The notes under the pieces are model-generated. The model did no database searches, was not told the origin of the DNA, and saw only the letters and a program-made list of their open reading frames with translations. DNA of 64,000 nt from Sulfopaludibacter sp963815475 (GTDB taxonomy: Bacteria; Acidobacteriota; Terriglobia; Bryobacterales; Bryobacteraceae): NCBI GenBank assembly GCA_963815475.1, contig CAWFHD010000003.1, positions 1,984,001-2,048,000 on the forward strand. Reading direction: 5' to 3'. Shown here in pieces: positions 62,171 through 64,000 of this stretch. The position numbers and the translations under genes were made by a program. How positions within the stretch are numbered: the stretch's first letter is position 1; every line of letters starts with the position of its first letter.

Positions 62171-62923
62171 ATGGAAGCCCCGGTGAAGAAACAGCGATTG
62201 CGGAACCGTCGCAGCGCATTGCTAGGGTTGGCTCTGGTTTTGTCTTATTCGTGCGGCGGCTCGCGAAAAATGGCGTCGGAACCGGCGCCAAAGCAATCGG
62301 TTGCGTTGCCGAATCACGCGCACAAGGCCGCGCCCGCCCGCGCGCTAGCGCCAGCGGAGGCGCCGGCAGTGCCCTCTTCCGCCCGTGCTTCCAAGCTCAT
62401 TCAAGACGAGCTGGACAGATTGCCGGTGGGACAGATTGCCTTCAATCCTCCGGCGGCGATGAGAGAAGGGGCAGCCGAGCGGATCGAGGTGCGTGTGGCC
62501 GAAGCAAAGGCTGCGAGTGCATTACCGGAGATGTCCGGCAATGTTCAGACCGAGCCGATTCGAGTAAGTCCCGTGATGAGTGTGCAACTGCAAGGCGCTT
62601 CATTTCATATCACTCCCCTCGACCCGCAGGACCAGATTGTGACCTCGGACGGATTCACCCAATGGGACTTCGATGTGACGCCAGTCGCCAGCGGGGACCA
62701 AACGCTCTCTCTAACCGCATCAGTAGAGATCGCGGTGCCGGGCTTCGGCCCGCAGCGACGCGCGTTCCCAGTCCTTAGCCGGACGGTACACGTCCAGGTA
62801 AACCCAGTGGGCTTCCTCACGGACAACTGGCAGTGGTTCGCTGGCACAATCCTGATACCCCTTGCAGTGTTTGCTTACCAAAAAATGGTGAAACGGCAAG
62901 TCCCAGCTAAGCCGCTAGTCTAG
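62171..62923 (+). CDS. Putative lipoprotein or membrane-anchored hypothetical protein
   Basis: The 250-residue protein begins with a basic N-terminus and a hydrophobic stretch ending LSYSC with Cys28, a weak lipobox. A Pro/Ala-rich linker follows, then a beta-rich domain (IRVSPVMSVQLQGASFHIT, TQWDFDVTPVASGDQTLSL, RTVHVQVNP) and a C-terminal hydrophobic segment (WFAGTILIPLAVFAYQKMV) with a basic tail. GGAGG at 62161-62165 supports the ATG. I recognise no family; the beta domain followed by a membrane helix suggests an envelope protein. Confidence 0.75.
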   Translation: MEAPVKKQRLRNRRSALLGLALVLSYSCGGSRKMASEPAPKQSVALPNHAHKAAPARALAPAEAPAVPSSARASKLIQDELDRLPVGQIAFNPPAAMREGAAERIEVRVAEAKAASALPEMSGNVQTEPIRVSPVMSVQLQGASFHITPLDPQDQIVTSDGFTQWDFDVTPVASGDQTLSLTASVEIAVPGFGPQRRAFPVLSRTVHVQVNPVGFLTDNWQWFAGTILIPLAVFAYQKMVKRQVPAKPLV

Positions 62924-63201
62924 TGCGTACCCGATCGTAGGCTCCGGCTTTCCCACCTTCAGCCCTCCTTACGCGGTATCACCGTCCCGCGTTATCGCAC
63001 GAAAGGTCGCGAACCCACTGAGGGGAACTGAGGCTACTCCGTGCTATCTAGTGCATGGGTGGAGAATTAAGGAGTTGAATTGGCTTTTCAGGTAGGACTC
63101 GGATCAGCGTGCAGTATTGACATCACCGGATGAGGTGGCATTTCCTCTGGCCCTGCGCTGCTCCCAGTCAGCCTTTAGGTTCTCCTTTGGTCGCGGCAGT
63201 G
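62924..63201. other. Intergenic region between the hypothetical lipoprotein and the GH115-like gene
   Basis: The genes either side are convergent. No terminator-like hairpin with a T-run and no ORF with coding character was seen in these 278 bases. Confidence 0.4.
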
Positions 63202-64000
63202 CTATCGCTTGGTTCCGCGGAAACTCTCCGGCGGCCCCAGGTAGCTGATGGCTTTCGCCGAGGCCGGTGTGTCGATAAGGATGCGCTCGAGGACTACGCC
63301 GGGGTCGACCATCCAGACTTTGAAAGTGTGATAGCCCGGAGCGGCGATCTGCAGCTTGCTAGTGATGTAGCGGGCATTGTCGCGAACGGATTGCTCCCAA
63401 TCACGATTGCCGTTGGCGGCGTTGTAACCTCGCGGCACGACGGTGAGGACCTGAGGCGCCTCGCTATCGATCGAGACCGCGATGCGGACGGGGCGGTCGG
63501 GCGCAAAGTTCAACGCAGGGCCGAGCGTGAGGCGGGCAGTTGCCTCGCCGGGCGTGAAGACGTAGATGCGGTAGTCGAGGTGCGGACCGGCGTTGAGTCC
63601 CTGGACGTCGACTGGAGCGTCGGTAAGCATGCCGTATTGTTCCACTGGGCGGAAGGCGGCTTGGCCGGCATCGGTTTTCGATGTGAAGTGGCCAGCGTCG
63701 ATGGCGACGTAGCCCGCTCCTTCGACGAAGCCGGTGAGGGTAGCTCGTGTCAGGTCGGAGGGCTTGCGGGCGGCGACCTTGATAGTCTCGTCAGCGCCGG
63801 CTCCGGTTATCTTGATCGAGCCCTGATTGACGCCAATGGGAACCTTGTCCCAATCGATGGTGACCCAGACTCGCGTTTCGTCCTCCACGCGCCCTTTCGA
63901 CTGGCTCAGCGTGATCCAGGGAGCGCCGGGGATGGCGGTGAACTCGAAAGGTTCGCGGCCTTTATTGAAGACATCGATGTAGCTGCGCTGCTGATTGAGC
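63202..64000 (-). CDS. GH115-like glycoside hydrolase, C-terminal part (5' end outside window)
   Basis: The minus-strand frame is open to the window end, so the N-terminal catalytic domain is missing. The visible part reads WVTIDWDKVPIGVNQGSIKITG followed by a beta-sandwich with GYVAIDAGHFT and HLDYRIYVFTPGEATARLTLGPALN, ending YHTFKVWMVDPGVVLERILID. This matches the C-terminal domain of glycoside hydrolase family 115 (alpha-glucuronidases acting on xylan). The catalytic domain must be seen to confirm this. The stop is the CTA/TTA-strand codon at 63202. Confidence 0.7.
   Translation of the reverse strand, partial: LNQQRSYIDVFNKGREPFEFTAIPGAPWITLSQSKGRVEDETRVWVTIDWDKVPIGVNQGSIKITGAGADETIKVAARKPSDLTRATLTGFVEGAGYVAIDAGHFTSKTDAGQAAFRPVEQYGMLTDAPVDVQGLNAGPHLDYRIYVFTPGEATARLTLGPALNFAPDRPVRIAVSIDSEAPQVLTVVPRGYNAANGNRDWEQSVRDNARYITSKLQIAAPGYHTFKVWMVDPGVVLERILIDTPASAKAISYLGPPESFRGTKR

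Noticed and set aside
61926..62291. Minus-strand frame of 121 codons
   Set aside because: No ribosome site, no domain, and composition typical of non-coding GC-rich DNA.
1..64000. CRISPR arrays, tRNA or rRNA genes, insertion sequences, phage attachment sites
   Set aside because: None was recognised on reading either strand; a computational search would be needed to exclude degenerate copies.

Overview
The window comes from a GC-rich Gram-negative bacterium, most likely an acidobacterium of the Bryobacteraceae/Solibacter type. This is inferred from protein families rather than a marker gene. The signs are a von Willebrand protein of the acidobacterial exported type, an Oar-like TonB-dependent receptor with an N-terminal carboxypeptidase-regulatory domain, exported FG-GAP/ASPIC-UnbV and TPR proteins, malectin-domain proteins and many Ser/Thr kinases. 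I see no rRNA, tRNA, CRISPR array or insertion sequence.

Layout. 1-8.4 kb is a redox block: the end of a GMC oxidoreductase, a conserved unknown protein, an internally duplicated membrane protein, a DyP peroxidase, a large membrane-anchored dihaem cytochrome c, an exported beta-carbonic anhydrase and a gamma-glutamylcyclotransferase-like protein. 8.4-23.5 kb holds envelope and exported proteins: a malectin protein, a vWA plus TPR pair, a TonB-type receptor, a TPR protein fused to an iodothyronine-deiodinase-like domain, a second TPR protein, a seven-haem cytochrome c, an ASPIC/UnbV protein and a small TPR membrane protein. 23.5-28.6 kb (minus strand) is a TerY-P-like signalling operon (vWA, PP2C phosphatase, two membrane proteins, kinase with Zn ribbon and FHA-like tail) that ends in a deaminase-fold toxin candidate.

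28.8-51.8 kb is a complete type VI secretion system, divergent from the signalling operon: tssJ-K-L-M-A-B-C, hcp, tssE-F, a three-gene cargo island, tssG, vgrG, a MORN-repeat protein, a PAAR-like DUF4280 protein and a SPOR protein, with clpV on the opposite strand. The island splits tssF from tssG, genes that are usually adjacent. It encodes a DUF4157-GNAT fusion and two proteins of unknown function. Those two proteins and the deaminase from the signalling operon share an N-terminal PPVYRP motif followed by a short VLQ/VQL-type segment. The most interesting hypothesis here is that this is a leader marking a family of exported cargo. The phosphorylation operon may control the T6SS.

51.8-64 kb is mixed: a beta-barrel protein and a coiled-coil membrane protein, an exported acetamidase, a PilZ-like protein, a predicted structured RNA, a tandem pseudokinase/active kinase pair, an amidohydrolase, a MmgE/PrpD protein, a sigma-54-type promoter driving a 26-residue membrane peptide, and the end of a GH115-like glycosidase.

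Three genes (dihaem cytochrome, seven-haem cytochrome, tssM) are broken by four apparent one-base insertions, each of which restores a good reading frame when removed. They look more like sequence errors than decay, but this cannot be settled from the sequence alone.
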